From contig QAOA01003067.1 of the NCBI GenBank assembly GCA_003255065.1, positions 62,001 through 126,000 on the forward strand: a stretch of 64,000 bases of DNA, in the 5' to 3' direction. The notes below the pieces were generated by a model. It was not told the DNA's origin and did not search any database. It saw only the letters and a list, made by a program, of their open reading frames with translations. This DNA comes from Cercis canadensis. Its lineage: Eukaryota > Streptophyta > Magnoliopsida > Fabales > Fabaceae. The position numbers and the translations under genes are program-made. Every line of letters begins with the position of its first letter. Within the stretch, counting starts at the first letter, position 1. Of the stretch, positions 1-11,748 are shown piece after piece.

Positions 1-435
1 GAAATAGGAGCATACAGTTTTTTGGACGTGATTTCTCACAAATTTTGTTCGTGAGAAAGAAAACGCACCGTTTCACTAGACGCTGGGAGAGAGGGAAATT
101 TAGGTGAGATTTTCTCATGGACTCTGTCTGTGAGAAATTGGGAAATTTCAGCTCCACCCAAGCCCCACCTTCCTCATTTCTATCTTGGACAAAAACATTC
201 CTCCAACAATTTCTCTTTGTGGGCGATGGTTTTTGGCGACTTGAGGGTGTTTCCCGTCGTATGTGGATATTCTACTCCTTCCTTTTGAAGCTTTGGAGTT
301 GAAGTTGGTCATTTTTCTTTGATTTTCTCTCTAAATTTTTTTTATTTTATTTCTTAATGTAGCACGAAATGAGTTAGTTTTTTGTATATTTTTGGAATAG
401 TTTAAGTGTATATTGGTTGTAGATAGATATTTGAT
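1..435. repeat. Left arm of an 18-kb-spaced inverted repeat (CACTA 5' region)
   Basis: This stretch matches the reverse complement of about 18090-18520. Shared landmarks are the GTTTCACTAGACGC block (74-87), CTTTTGAAGCTTTGGAGTTGA (284-304) and GCACGAAATGAGTTAG (362-377). Homology stops at the left base of the CACTA terminus at 18085, as expected if two copies of one CACTA family lie in opposite orientation and one inserted into the other. Positions 117-302 are open but have no recognisable domain. From 436 to 1237 the DNA is T-rich and non-coding, probably the 5' untranslated or first-intron region of the CACTA gene. Confidence 0.75.
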
Positions 436-1237
436 GAATTATAAACTTGATTAATTGTTTGGCTTTGATATTGAATCCAAATTTCAATGTTAAAATTGGA
501 GTAGTTGTGGATTTTTTTTTGTTGAAATTGATTAAGGGCTTTAGGCGTATGATATATATAGAGGGTTTGGATGATTTTTTATTTTTATTTTTTTGAATTA
601 GTATGAATGAATTTTAATTTTGTGGGTTTAGAGAGTAATTTATTAAATTAAATTATGTGTGCAATTATTAAGATTTTGAGAACTTTGTTTGGGGCTCTTG
701 TTGTATGTTATATGTGCTTTGTTTGTATAATTTTGTTTAAATTTTTTGATATGATTTTGCGATTATTCAATGTGATAGATGATATGTTGGATAATAACTT
801 ATTTATAATGATATATGGATTGTGAGCATCTGATATACGAAAAACTTGTAAAATGAATATACGTTAGAGTTATATATGATAAATTAGTTAGGTTTACTTA
901 GAAACCCGTATGAGAGCTAATCGCGTTGGATTAACTCTCAGATAGTCCCCAATTTTAGGACTGTTCTTGAAGTAGTTGTTCCATTAATAAGACGGTAGAG
1001 CCACTAATAAAATGGTAGAGCTTTGAGAGCAAATAGGTCAATTAAATTTTGGAGCATCTCTATTTTGTTTCTCTAGGTATATATTTATGTTGGTTGAACA
1101 ACATAATTTGTGTACTTGGAAAACCATGAGGAGTTGCTACCGAAATTTTATTGACCTATCCGGAGTAGAACTTAATACCTTTGAAGCATTGTCAAAAAAC
1201 ACTAACAACTTCAATTTGTTTTGAATATTGAAGGAAT

Positions 1238-1627
1238 ATGGAGATCCTTGAACATCGTTGTTGGATGTATGAGAGACTTGTTCCAAATAATAAGATTGTT
1301 ATAAATGAGTTTTATGTTGATGTTGATGTTGATGTATTTATTGAATTTGCAAGTCAACTTGATATGTATATTCAAGAATTTGCAAGTCAATTCTATAAGT
1401 TTCGTACACTGAATAAAATAAGGATGCACCTATACACGAAAGACTTCATAAAGGATTACTATTATTGGGATAATCATGGAGAGGTCCATCCAGCCATTGT
1501 CCTAATAGATGTTGAAAATCAGTATATCCCCCAATATGAGCAGATAGTTATGAATGCTGCTAGGCCCCTCTTTCAAATCGAAGTACATACCGGAGGAGGT
1601 AAATCCATAATCTGCAAAGTTTTATGA
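1238..1627 (+). pseudogene. CACTA transposase-associated domain remnant
   Basis: A 129-codon open frame resembles the N-terminal transposase-associated domain found ahead of TNP2-type CACTA transposases. Near the N-terminus is a CWMYERL motif followed by an acidic stretch and FIEFA, matching the family pattern W-M-Y-x-R ... F-x-x-G-V-x-x-F-x-x-FA. Further on, HLYTKDF and a Tyr/Trp-rich segment ending in HGE (about residues 67-82) match the family's H-L-Y-x-x-G-F ... W-x-x-HGE block. The cysteine-rich middle part of the usual domain is missing and the frame ends at 1627, so this is a truncated relic. The ATG at 1238 is the first in frame. No similarity to host genes is seen. Confidence 0.65.
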
Positions 1628-2337
1628 TATGTTGAGGGCCACACACTATTCATTATGGAATGGATGAGAGATACATTATGTGCTTTCAACAACTGTCAAA
1701 TTGTTAAGCATCAAGTCTAACTATAACATCCCATAAAGTTCAATGGACGAGCTTTCCTTCTATATTGTCTTTTTAGATATTTTATGTCTATTAATGTGTT
1801 GTATTTTTGTGTTACAGAACTTTTGTTCATATTATTGCTGTTGATGTTGCATTTTCTGTTCAGCCATCATTTCTCATGGATTTGAAACTTCAGTATAGCC
1901 TAAAGATATGTAAAGATTATTTTTGCATATGTTTTATTTTTTTTTTCACATTATCCTTCTATATAAATTCTTTTGTATACATTCTTTAATTTGTATAAAA
2001 TTTAATTGCATTATGATCCTCTCCTGCTGTTACTGTTGTTCTGCCTGTGCTATTGTTGGTTATTGTATTATATAGGTTACGGGTTAGTAGAAAGATAGGA
2101 TGCAGGAAGGGGGTTAAGCGGTATTTCTCACAAAAAATTCTATGAAAAAACTCATATAAAAATTTATTTTTGTAACTTCTCATGATTTTTCTCTCAAACA
2201 GAGTTCATGAGAAATATTTCTCACAGACATAATCCTTGAGAAAAACCACAAGCTGGTTGTGAGACTTCGCGGAACTTTCTCATGGAGCATTTTTATTTTT
2301 TCACGGATAAATTCTATGAAAACTTTCTCATGAACGA
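1628..2337 (+). other. CACTA internal remnant and first half of 3' subterminal region
   Basis: No coding region is supported here. From 1628 to about 2100 the sequence is T-rich and unassigned. From about 2101 it holds repeated TTCTCAC / GTGAGAA-type motifs typical of CACTA subterminal binding arrays. The array is cut by the Athila insertion (its TSD AACGA is 2333-2337) and resumes at 17980. Confidence 0.55.
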
Positions 2338-3589
2338 TGCTCGGATCATCGTCTTTCGACAAAATTAATACCAAACCCCCTATAAAGAGTGCAATATAGG
2401 GTTAATCTAGATCGTCTCTCAAGGAATGTAATAGTTAATTAGCAATTTCAAAATTACAAATTGGGGATTTTCAATGACAAATTATATGACCAAATGTAAG
2501 TTGTAGAATTAAACAGAGATTAAATCAATCAATAAAAACGTAACCTAACTAGACATCCTTTAAGAATTGGTTTGATTCATCCTAGATCGAACATGATCAA
2601 TCAAGTCTTAATGCATATGCTAATTGATTTTAGTTATAACTGAAATCTTTGCATTATAACTAAGTGTTCCTATTGAATTATCATTTAGAATCCGGTTAAC
2701 AACATTCAATACAGGTTATTGCAATCACACTGAACAAGTAAGTCGTTATTAACCTAAAAACTGAGCATTAATTAACATGTTTTCTCTAGTTTCATGCAAT
2801 AGAATAAAGATTCATCGACCTAAATCATAATTCATACCTCAAATTCCATATGAACAACAGAAATCTCTATAAATCCATACATAAATCAAGGCATGGCAGA
2901 AACCAAAGAAGAACAACAAAATTGCATTAAACTCGAATAAAATAAATACAGGGTCTCAAAACCAAATCAAATTCAATCCAGAGTCTAGCTCGGTTACAAA
3001 AGCTCTACTCCTCCATGGTCATCAAATCCGAGCTCCAATGGAAGAGGCAAGGAATGAAACAGTTTATTCAAAAAAAACAAAAAAAGGAATGAAAAGTTAA
3101 GACTCCCTTCCCTAATGTTGTCTACCCTATTTTTGGATCTGTAACCGCCCAGCTAAATTCCTAGATTTTCCCTCCGTGTGGGCTTGCTCCTAAGCTTCAG
3201 AATGAGTCCTCATTTGCATTAATTGAACTTCAGCTGAGGAAAATGGGCCTGAATAAGTGGTATCGGCCCAAAAGTCCGAATGCTGAACTTCTACGGGTCC
3301 AGGCACCACTAAGACTCCTACGGATGAAAGATTGGTCTACATATGAATTGTAGCTCTGTGTTTTAGCTTTTCTACAAGATTGAAATCACAATTTTTAGAG
3401 ATCGTAAACTCGAGATAAACCAAAAATACCAAGAAATGATCCAAAATGACAATGCTGAATGAAAAATAGTAAAATCCAAAATGGAACCCAACTCATAAAA
3501 TATGGCTAAGTTATGAAATTAAGCATAGGATATGGTGAAAAACACTAGGTATGAGAGGGTCAAATAATATGTAAAAATATTGTTTATTA
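2338..3589 (-). repeat. Element A 3' LTR (left copy)
   Basis: About 1.25 kb, closely matching 16726-17974 along its whole length. It starts TGCTCGG and ends TTATTA where the partner ends TTATCA. It contains no coding region. Because the element is on the minus strand, this is functionally the downstream LTR. Confidence 0.9.
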
Positions 3590-5009
3590 AATCCCTCCAC
3601 ACTTATCATTTGCATGTTTCGGGCAAACTATAATTAAAACTAGAAAACAAAGAAAACAGCTAAGGGATCACTTTCAAGAATGCAAACATTAAGTGAGCAA
3701 GAAGAACAATCAAAACTTTAAAGAATCAAGACTCTCATGAATTTATTTATTACACTTCCAACCAACAAGCATGATGATTTCAATTGAATTGAGTAGACTA
3801 AGAATGATAGAGCCTCACACAAGATACACTTTCAATCTCTCAAGTGTTTAAACGGGGGATGTTTTCGCTCAATGCAACTCGTGGCAATTTGCACTGCCAT
3901 AGACTTGCTTATTTTCTAATCTCCACTACTTCAAACACATGCATGCATAAATCAGAAAGACTTTATTGAAGGTTGTAATGACAAGGAGAGGGAATGAATG
4001 AAATAGATAAGATGGATATGACAAGTTAAAACCAAAGAGAGCATGAGGACATTGGGAATGATGAGTTGAAACAAGCAATAATTATAAAAAATTTCATCTC
4101 CAAAAGTTTTATGCAACTTTCTTTACACATTCCTTCTTCTTTGGAAGGAAAACCCACCACTTTTATTCTTTTTTCTTTGCATTTGCTTTTTTTTTTTTTT
4201 CTAATACAAAATTTTCTTTTTTTTCTTTGATTTTGGCTACTATTTCTTTGTCTTTACAATTCACATAGCTAATTGCCTTCAAATTGCACAAACCCCCCTC
4301 CCCCCACACTTTGAACTTGTCTGTCTCGAACAAATAAAAACTCATCAAATAATCAACCAATGCTATCCTACCCCCTAAAGTGTGGTAAAAACATGGTTTT
4401 ACGCTCAAGGCTTATAATAAGTTAAAGGAAAGAATGAGAAAAATTAGGCTCAAGGGGAAAATCAAGAGAAAAATATGTTAGGTAGGCTATTGACTAGCTA
4501 GCTAAAAGCAAGAAAATATGGCTTTCATCACATTCATGTATGCATATGACAATGTAGCCTTAAAAAGAAGCAAAACAAGTTCTAGAGTATCAAACTACAT
4601 GAGTGCAATAAACACAAGAAAGAAATAGAGAATTACAATTGGCTCAAATACTCACTACGTATGCACTATCAAGCTTAATCCATGAAATCAATTTCTATCA
4701 CTAAACTAGATAATGAAGAGGTGCAAAAATTTATTCAATTATGCTAGAAACCTCAAAGTTTTAATTGCTTCAAGCTCACAACCTCTACAAAACTCGAAGT
4801 GCTATTGAAAATGCAAAAAGAAAAAGAGAAAAATGTGCAAAAATAAAAACAAAAAAACATAATTGAAAAGCAAACAGAAATAAGAACATAAAATAGAAAA
4901 CAAAATTAAAAACAGAAACAAAATAAAGAAATAAAAACAAAAAACACAGAGTTCATAAAAAACACAGCAGAAAATAGTCAACTGCAAACAGAGATAGAAT
5001 GAACTTCCT
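3590..5009 (-). other. Element A 3' non-coding region with polypurine tract
   Basis: Immediately inside the left LTR, 3591-3603 reads on the minus strand as a GTGTGGAGGGAT purine-rich tract, the expected plus-strand primer for an element of this orientation. The rest, up to the integrase stop, is AT-rich with homopolymer runs (4190-4230 poly-T, 4800-4970 A-rich). I see no env-like or other gene in it. Confidence 0.6.
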
Positions 5010-6275
5010 TCAAGGTGGGTAGATAACATCACTCAAAACCACTTCCTCAACAAAACTCTCCTTAGCTCCATCATGAAATTGCTTAAGTCGATGACCATTT
5101 ACTTTGAAGGTCCTCCCCGTGGTCATTTATTGAATTTCAACTGCACCATAAGAGAAAGTGTTAGTGACAACAAATGGACCCTCCCATCGGGATCTCAATT
5201 TACCCAGCCACAACTTAAGGCGATAGTTGTATAGGAGCACTTTCTCCCCCATTTGGAATTCCTTCCTAAAGATCAACTTGTCATGAAGGGTCTTGGTCTT
5301 CTCTTTGTACATCCGAGAGTTCTCATAGGCCTCTAATCGAAGTTCTTCTAAATCTTGAAGTTGCAATCTACTCTCGACTTTGACTAGACCTATGTCCAGG
5401 TTACAAGCCTTAACTGCCCAATAGGCCCAATGCTCTAGCTTCACTAGTAAGTGACACGCCTTACCAAAGACAAACCTATAAGGTGATATACCTATAGGTG
5501 TCTTATAGGCAGTCCTATAAGCCCATAGAGCATCATCTAGCCACTTACTCCAATCCTTTCTGTCGGGTCGCACTATTTTCTCCAAAATTTGCTTACTCTC
5601 TCGATTAGAGACCTCGACTTGGCCATTTGTCTGAAGGTGGTAAGGAGTTGAAGTATTGTGGGAAACCCCATATTTCCTCAGCAAGGTCTTCATGTGCCTA
5701 TTGTAAAATTGGGATCCTTGATCACTAATGATGGCTCTGGGTATGCCGAACCTGCAAGAGATATGAGATCGGACAAAATCTACAACAATATGAGAATCAT
5801 CAGTCCTGGTAGGGATGGTCTCCACATATTTGGAAACATAATCAACAACTAACAAAATATAGACAAAGTCAAACGAGACAGGGAATGGACCCATAAAGTC
5901 AATGCCCCAAGCATAAAAAATCTCACAGAACAACAAAGGTTGTTGGGGCATCTCATTCCTTATTTGTTAACACTATTCACAAGATTTATGAAACACATAG
6001 ACATCATGAAATAGGGTGGGCCAATAGAAACTAGAATTCAATACTTTCCTACCTATTCTCTGAGGACCAAAATGACCTCCACAAGTATAGGAATGACAGA
6101 ATGAAAGCACAGAATGAAAGTCATGATTAGGTACACATATTCTAATTATTTGGTCACTATATAATCTCCATAGATATGGATCATCCCACACATAATACTT
6201 AGCCTCACTCTTTAATTTATTTATCTGTGCTCGTGTGAGGTGTGAAGGCAAAACATGAGCAACCAAAGAATTCAC
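5010..6275 (-). pseudogene. Element A integrase (HHCC zinc finger + DDE core)
   Basis: Integrase would insert the cDNA copy into the genome. On the minus strand, 6275-5973 gives the N-terminal zinc-binding region (GGHFGPQR, then YWPTLFHD and a final Cys). 5951-5127 gives the catalytic core with Asp in GIDFMGPFP, Asp in SDQGSQF and Glu in [11 protein letters not shown], so the D,D,E triad is present. The C-terminal part (WEGPFVV, then TFKVNGHRLK and an acidic tail) runs to about 5010 but is separated by an in-frame stop just before 5127. Stops also split the zinc finger from the core. The order after RNase H is canonical. Non-functional as a single polypeptide. Confidence 0.88.
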
Positions 6276-6289
6276 AAGGTCAGCATACT

Positions 6290-6890
6290 AAGAAAACTCA
6301 CCCTATAACCATAAAAGCTGCTCATCAGGAAAGGAATCTTGAATGAGGAAAGAATCAGAGTCTCTCTCTATTATGCTTAAGTGATTAGCAACCACATTTT
6401 TTGCTCCACTCCTATCTTGAATCTCCAGGTTAAATTCTTGGAGAAGGAGCATCTATCTAATTAATCTGGATTTGGCCTCTAGCTTCTTTAGGAGGAACTT
6501 AAAAGCTGCATGGTCAGAGAAAATCACCACATGAGAACAAAACAAGTAAGATCTAAATTTATCTAAAGCAAAAATAATTGTTAAAAGCTCTTTTTCTGTT
6601 GTGGTGTAATTTGCTTGGGCAGAATCAAGTGTCCTCGAGGCATAATAGATGACATAAGGGGCTTTTCTAACCTTTTAAGCAAGGACTGCTCCCACTGCAT
6701 ATTTGAATGCATCACACATTAATTCGAATGGAAGCGTCTAGTTAGGAGGTTGGATGATGAGAGTTGAGGTAAGAGCCTTCTTAAGATGATCAAATGCATC
6801 TTTGCATGATTGGTTGAAGATGAAGTCCACATCCTTTTGCAGCAAGTTGGATAGCGGAACAACAATTTTGCTGAAGTCACAAATGAAGCG
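6290..6890 (-). pseudogene. Element A RNase H domain
   Basis: Minus-strand translation gives the gypsy RNase H pattern: a CDAF motif where the first catalytic Asp sits, YASRTLDSAQANY followed by TEKELL carrying the Glu, then FSDHAAFKFL carrying the next Asp. Its role is removal of the RNA template during reverse transcription. Stops occur at several sites (for example near 6676 and 6455). It lies directly between RT and integrase as expected. It cannot produce an intact enzyme. Confidence 0.8.
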
Positions 6891-7666
6891 CCAGTAGAAT
6901 CTTGCATGGCCAAGAAAAGAACGAACTTCCTAAACGCATGCGGGATAAGGCAAAGAAGCAATAACATCAATCTTGGCAAGATCTACCTCTATGCCCTTTC
7001 TAAAGATTACATGTCCCAAAACTATACCTTCTTCTACCATGAAATAATATTTTTCAAAATTCAGAACAAGATTAGTTTCAATGCACCTATCAAGTACTCT
7101 AGACAGACTATCCAAGCATGCATCAAAGGAAGAGTCATATACAGTAAAATTATCCATGAATACCTCCATAAAGTCCTTTAAAAAAAAAATACTAACCATG
7201 CAACGTTGGAAGGTACCTGGAGCATTGCAGAGACCAAATGACATCCTTCAGTATGCAAAAGTGCCAAATGAGCATGTAAATGTGGCTTTCTCCTGATCTT
7301 CTGGGGCTATGTGTATTTGAAAATAACCAGTATACATGTCCATAAAATAGTAGTGTGACTTCCTTGCTAGCCGCTCCAACATATAATCAATGAAAGGAAG
7401 AGGGTAATGGTCTTGTGGGTGGCCTGATTAAGCCTTCTATAGTCTATACACACCCTCAAACTATTCTGAACTCGAGTAGGGATGAGCTCATTATGCTGGT
7501 TCACCACCATTGTCACTCCTGATTTCTTTGGGACAACTTGCACTGGACTCACTCATTTTCTATTTGAGATTTCATATATTATACTAGCTTGCAGAAGCTT
7601 GATTGTTTCCTTTTTAACCACGTCCAGAATTAATGGGTTGAGTCATCTCTGTGGCCGCCTCACTGG
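6891..7666 (-). pseudogene. Element A reverse transcriptase, active site altered
   Basis: The Athila-type RT is split over several frames. On the minus strand from 7666 come VKKETIKLL, SPVQVVPKKSG, then ELIPTRVQ and RVCIDYRRLNQA. From 7244 comes MSFGLCNAPGTFQRCM, followed by the catalytic loop. In other Athila elements that loop reads F-x-DD-F; here it reads FMDNF, so the second catalytic Asp is Asn. The N-terminal edge of RT (ILRQHKRAIGW) lies on the far side of the inserted solo LTR at 9106-9223. Frameshifts near 7370 and 7250 break the frame. Function would be cDNA synthesis; this copy is dead. Confidence 0.85.
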
Positions 7667-7671
7667 CTTAG

Positions 7672-9100
7672 TGATGAACACACTTTTTATACAATAGTTA
7701 TCCCTCATACTTAGTCTTTTAAACCTCTTTTGGGCTGAATTGCATAGACTTAGACCTCATTTCATGACTTTGGATCCATTTGTGCCTAATTGCAATTTCC
7801 AGCAATACTGAGCATTTTATGCTGTCTCTGTGTTTTGTGCATATCTTGAGTTCTGGATGTCTAAAAATTCCGGGTCATACCTTGTAGGAAAGCTGAGAGA
7901 ATTTTATACAACTTTCTTTCAGGGCTCCAAAGCTAATTCGGACGTCCAGAAGGTCATATGCAGCCTGGAAGCCAGAGAAGACATGCTGCTGCAGGATCCT
8001 GACCTACATGCAGTATTTGGGCCATAACTTGAGTTGTGGATGTCATATGGACCTGAAACTGGTACCATTGGAAAGCTAACAGACATAACTTCAATTGATA
8101 TGAAGACCGGTGCACCATATTTTGTATTGAAGATGGTCTTATTTGCAGTGGAAATTGGCTGATAGTTCCAGACACCTATTGGCACTTAAATGGGCCTAAC
8201 CTCCTCATGACAAGTCCAAATGGGCCGAAACCAAAGCCCAATTAAAGCTAAGGCCCATGGGAACAAGTGTGCCCTGAGGGAAATTTGGGTGTGCATGTAA
8301 TTTTGGAGGTCTATATCAGCACAAGGGGGCAGCCGAAATTGATATCAAGTCATTTTAGATATTTTAGACAGCTTTTGCTCTTTCCTTAGTCTTTAAATTT
8401 TCTCTTGAGATATTTTGTAAGAACTTGGCTTCTCTTGTTCATGGAGGGCTAATTCATCAAATCAATCTAGGTTTTGGCTGTTCTGATTATTGGTTTTGAG
8501 ATTATGTGTTGTTATTATTCATTCAATGATTAATCTGCTTCTTGCTTCCTCTGGACTATTCTGTTTGGATTGTTAAAATTCGAATTTGGATCTTCATGTG
8601 TGATTGCTTAATTGCATGTGATAAAAGAGGATTGTATGGTTGATTAATGTTTCTGAGCTTTTGGATGGATTAATCACCTTGGCTGGATCATGGACTTAGG
8701 TAAAACTAGACTTGAATGTTTGCTTAATTCATTTGGTCTTAGTTAAAACCGAATTCTGGTTGCTTAACCAGTGGACATCCATAGAACATTGAGAGGCTTC
8801 TTGATATGTTTTAAAGGCCAAGAACATGGTTAATAAATGAATGGATCATTGGAAATCAAGGATAGACTAAAATCAGAATCAGTTAAGGCTTGGATTGGTT
8901 GCTTTCTCTACAACTTTACCACTCACAATTAATTTCTATCAAACACTTTGAACAAACAAAACCCCCTGTTTATATGCTTCTTAATATGATTCACTAAATA
9001 GAACAATCCTTAGGTTCGACTTAGGGCTGCCCTATGCTGCAAATAGCTTAGGTAACCGACCTTAAACTTAATTAATTTGAGGAGCCTCGGCAGCTCATCA
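7672..9100 (+). mobile_element. Solo LTR (1.43-kb family) inside element A RT
   Basis: Starts TGATGAAC and ends CTCATCA, flanked by a perfect TSD CTTAG (7667-7671, 9101-9105). The whole 1429 bp matches, in the same orientation, the interrupted solo LTR at 40159-48426. Both begin with a TTTTTATACA stretch followed by a CCCTCAT-x-x-TTAGTCT block. No internal region or second LTR is present, so this is the product of LTR-LTR recombination. Open frames inside it are not protein-like. It splits the RT/linker junction of the host element exactly in two. Confidence 0.88.
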
Positions 9101-9105
9101 CTTAG

Positions 9106-10039
9106 CACATTCTTCAAGTAAAATTTTGTGCATGCAAGTAGAAGGGCTAATGTCAGGTATATCTGCAAGTGTCCATCCAATTGCCCTCTTGTGCTGTCTC
9201 AGAATATTCAATAATTTTGCTTCTTAATCAGGTTGGAGATTCTTGGCAAAAATGACTAGCAGTTGCTCATTCTCCTCTAAAAATGCATATTTCAAATGCT
9301 CAAGGAGAATTTTAAGCTCTAGTTTGGGTGGCTGCAGTATGAAATGAAGTAATTTTATGGTTGCTGCATCTACTGCATAAATTTCTACATACTTCGCATC
9401 AATTACTATTGCAGAATCAGCAACTACTATTGCAGCCTTTGTGATAAAATGATCATTCTCTAAGAATGCAGTAATTTTAGAACAAGTAGAATAAACATCA
9501 TCACTAACACAACTACAACATATAGAATCATCCAAAAACAATAACTCAGGAATTTCAGAGGGAAGGTTATCATAGACCTCATCGACCAACTCGTCAAGAA
9601 TATTGAACTATATTATACTATCACCGAACTGTATGGAGAGGGTTCCTGTATGCACATTTATCTTGGTTATTGCAGTCTTGAGGAAAGGTCACCCAAGAAT
9701 TATTGGAGTTCTCCTGGATGATGACTCTCCTTCCATGTCTAAAATGTAGAAGTCCACAGGAAATATTAACTCATTAACTCGGACTAGCACATCTTCAATT
9801 ACTCCGACAGGGTAGGCATTGCTTCTATTGGCTAGTTGAATCACTACTCCTATTGGTTGTAATGGTTCAAGTCCAAGTGACTGAAAAAATGACTTTGGGA
9901 TGACATTAATAGAAGCTCCAAGGTCCAACATAGCATTCTCAACTTTGCAGTTTCCAATGACACATGGTACAATAAAAGTCCCAGGATCTTGGCACTTCTG
10001 AGGCATAGGTTGAATGAGGGCAGAAACATTATGGCCCAT
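9106..10039 (-). pseudogene. Element A aspartic protease and PR-RT linker
   Basis: 10039-9689 encodes the retropepsin-like protease that would cleave the polyprotein. The active-site loop is LDLGASINVIP (DLGA, usual for Athila), followed by a hydrophobic segment and a C-terminal flap ending IILG. 9589-9224 continues as the acidic linker seen in Athila pol, with the PKLELK...LEHLKYAFL block, then the first residues of RT to 9106. An in-frame stop lies near 9226 and others between 9590 and 9688. The neighbour on the 3' side is the solo LTR, beyond which RT continues. Confidence 0.82.
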
Positions 10040-10045
10040 ACTAAC

Positions 10046-10794
10046 TCATTCATTGCCCTTCAGCTTCCTCTTATGAGTGCGCAACTCCTTCAGAAACTTT
10101 GTATATTTTGGAATCTGCTTGATTGACTCTAGCAGTGGGATGTTGACTTCGACTCGCCTAAATGTCTCTAGAAGCTCTCTCTCCTTCTCTGCCTCATCCA
10201 ATTTTCTGGATTGGATGACTCTCTGAGGGAAAAGCAGAGGCACATAATGAGTATTCTTTTATTGTTATGTCATCTCTGGTTGGAACTATTGCTAGGGTCA
10301 GAAACTGGTTTGTCTGGTGCATTCTGTTGACTCTGATGATTGCTTGAACGTGTAGCTGTTAGGTCTGGAATTGACTTGCCACTCCTAAGCATAATGGCAC
10401 TCACGTTCTTTTTTGGATTGGGAATGGTTTGTGAGGGGAGTTGGCCATAACCTTGAGCTTGCAATTGATTGATTGATGAAGCTAGTTGGCCAATCTGAGT
10501 CTCCAAATTATGTATTGTGGCTCCAATGCGCTATTGGAATTGGAGGTTATTGGCTGCTAACTGCTTCATGAGCTCTTCTAGGGTAGGTTCAGATTGGCTA
10601 GAAGTGGTGGCTTGCTGCTGGGGCATGGGTTGCTACTTGACAGGTTGGAATGGTTGTGATCTATTGGACATTGGATTATTTTGGAATCTTGGTGGTCTCT
10701 GGTATGACTGGTAAGGTTGGGAATTCTACTGCTGCTGCATGTTGCCATACCGCAGGTTTGGATGGTCTCTCCAACCAGGGTTATATGTGCTAGA
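10046..10794 (-). pseudogene. Element A gag, C-terminal part
   Basis: Minus-strand frames give YNPGWRDHPNLRYGN (about 10780-10735), a glutamine/proline-rich stretch, METQIGQLASSINQL (10506 downward), IMLRSGK and a lysine-rich segment ending just before the protease. These are the usual blocks of Athila gag downstream of the capsid domain. Several stops (for example near 10730 and 10530) break it. The 5' part of gag lies at 15214-16307, separated by element B, whose TSD GAAGG falls inside the gag codons. Confidence 0.78.
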
Positions 10795-10799
10795 GAAGG

Positions 10800-11748
10800 T
10801 GATACGTTCACGTACCCGAAGGATCAAAACGGAGTGTCTGGATATCAAACTGTGAGATGACCTTAGTTATCGCAATAGGGTGAACCCTTAACAATGAAGG
10901 ATCCTTGGTAAGTTCAAGTTCAAGTTCTTTGCCCAAGAACAACAAGGAAGCTCTCAATCTAGAGAAACTCAATAATTCAGAAACTGAATAATATTAATCT
11001 CAAAAACTGTTTTGCAAAGGCATACACGAATTCCTTATATAGGCAATTCGGCTAGGAGGCTACAAGCTAAGATGGATCCTCTAANCATACCCGAAGGATC
11101 AAAACGGAGTGTCTGGATATCAAACTGTAAGATGACCTTAGTTATCGCAATAGGGTGAACCCTTAACAAGGAAGGATCCTTGGTAAGTTCAAGTTCAAGT
11201 TCTTTGCCCAAGAACAACAGGGAAGCTCTCAATCTAGAGAAACTCAATAATTCAGAAACTGAATAATATTAATCTCAAAAACTGTTTTGCAAAGGCATAC
11301 ACGAATTCCTTATATAGGCAATTCGGCTAGGAGGCTACAAGCTAAGATGGATCCTCTAAGAATGTTAATAAAACCCTAATACCCAGTTTGACCCATAGAT
11401 ATAAAGGCCCAAAATATTAAAAATGAATTTAAAACTAATTAAACGTTTTGGCCCATAAACATACAGACCCAAAAATAAAACTAATTAAATTAAACATAAT
11501 TTTCGGCTTGCTCCAAACTTGGGCTCCAAGCAGGCCTATGTGCACCTTCTACAAGAGACAGATAAGTGATCCATCTCAACTCTGAACTTGGCCCAGCTGC
11601 TCTTTCCTTGGTCTGCACCTCTTGGACTAGGCTCAACAACGCCTCTCTCACTCACTTAGCTCTGCTTCTAGTCATTAGGCTTCCAACTCCAAGCAAGGGA
11701 TCATGAACACGCCTAGGGTTAGGGCATGTAGCAAGCTGATTCGCGTCA
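10800..11748 (-). repeat. Element B 3' LTR (left copy, carries an internal duplication)
   Basis: 949 bp against 689 bp for the partner LTR. The excess is a near-identical tandem duplication joined at an N (11086). The distal part (11500-11748, minus) continues the pol reading frame, but a CGA-to-TGA change at 11652-11654 interrupts the TRSRAK tail that stays open in the other LTR copies of the family. Confidence 0.88.
10813..11362. repeat. About 275-bp tandem duplication joined at an N
   Basis: The block starting ACCCGAAGGATCAAAACGGA at 10813 and ending GATGGATCCTCTAA at 11085 recurs from 11090 to about 11360 with very few differences. The single ambiguous base N at 11086 lies at the join. 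No other LTR of this family carries the duplication, so an assembly overlap artefact is at least as likely as a real tandem duplication. Confidence 0.8.

Noticed and set aside
4163..4408. 81-codon minus-strand open frame with Lys-rich end
   Set aside because: It lies in AT-rich 3' non-coding DNA of element A, its composition follows poly-T runs, and it has no domain.
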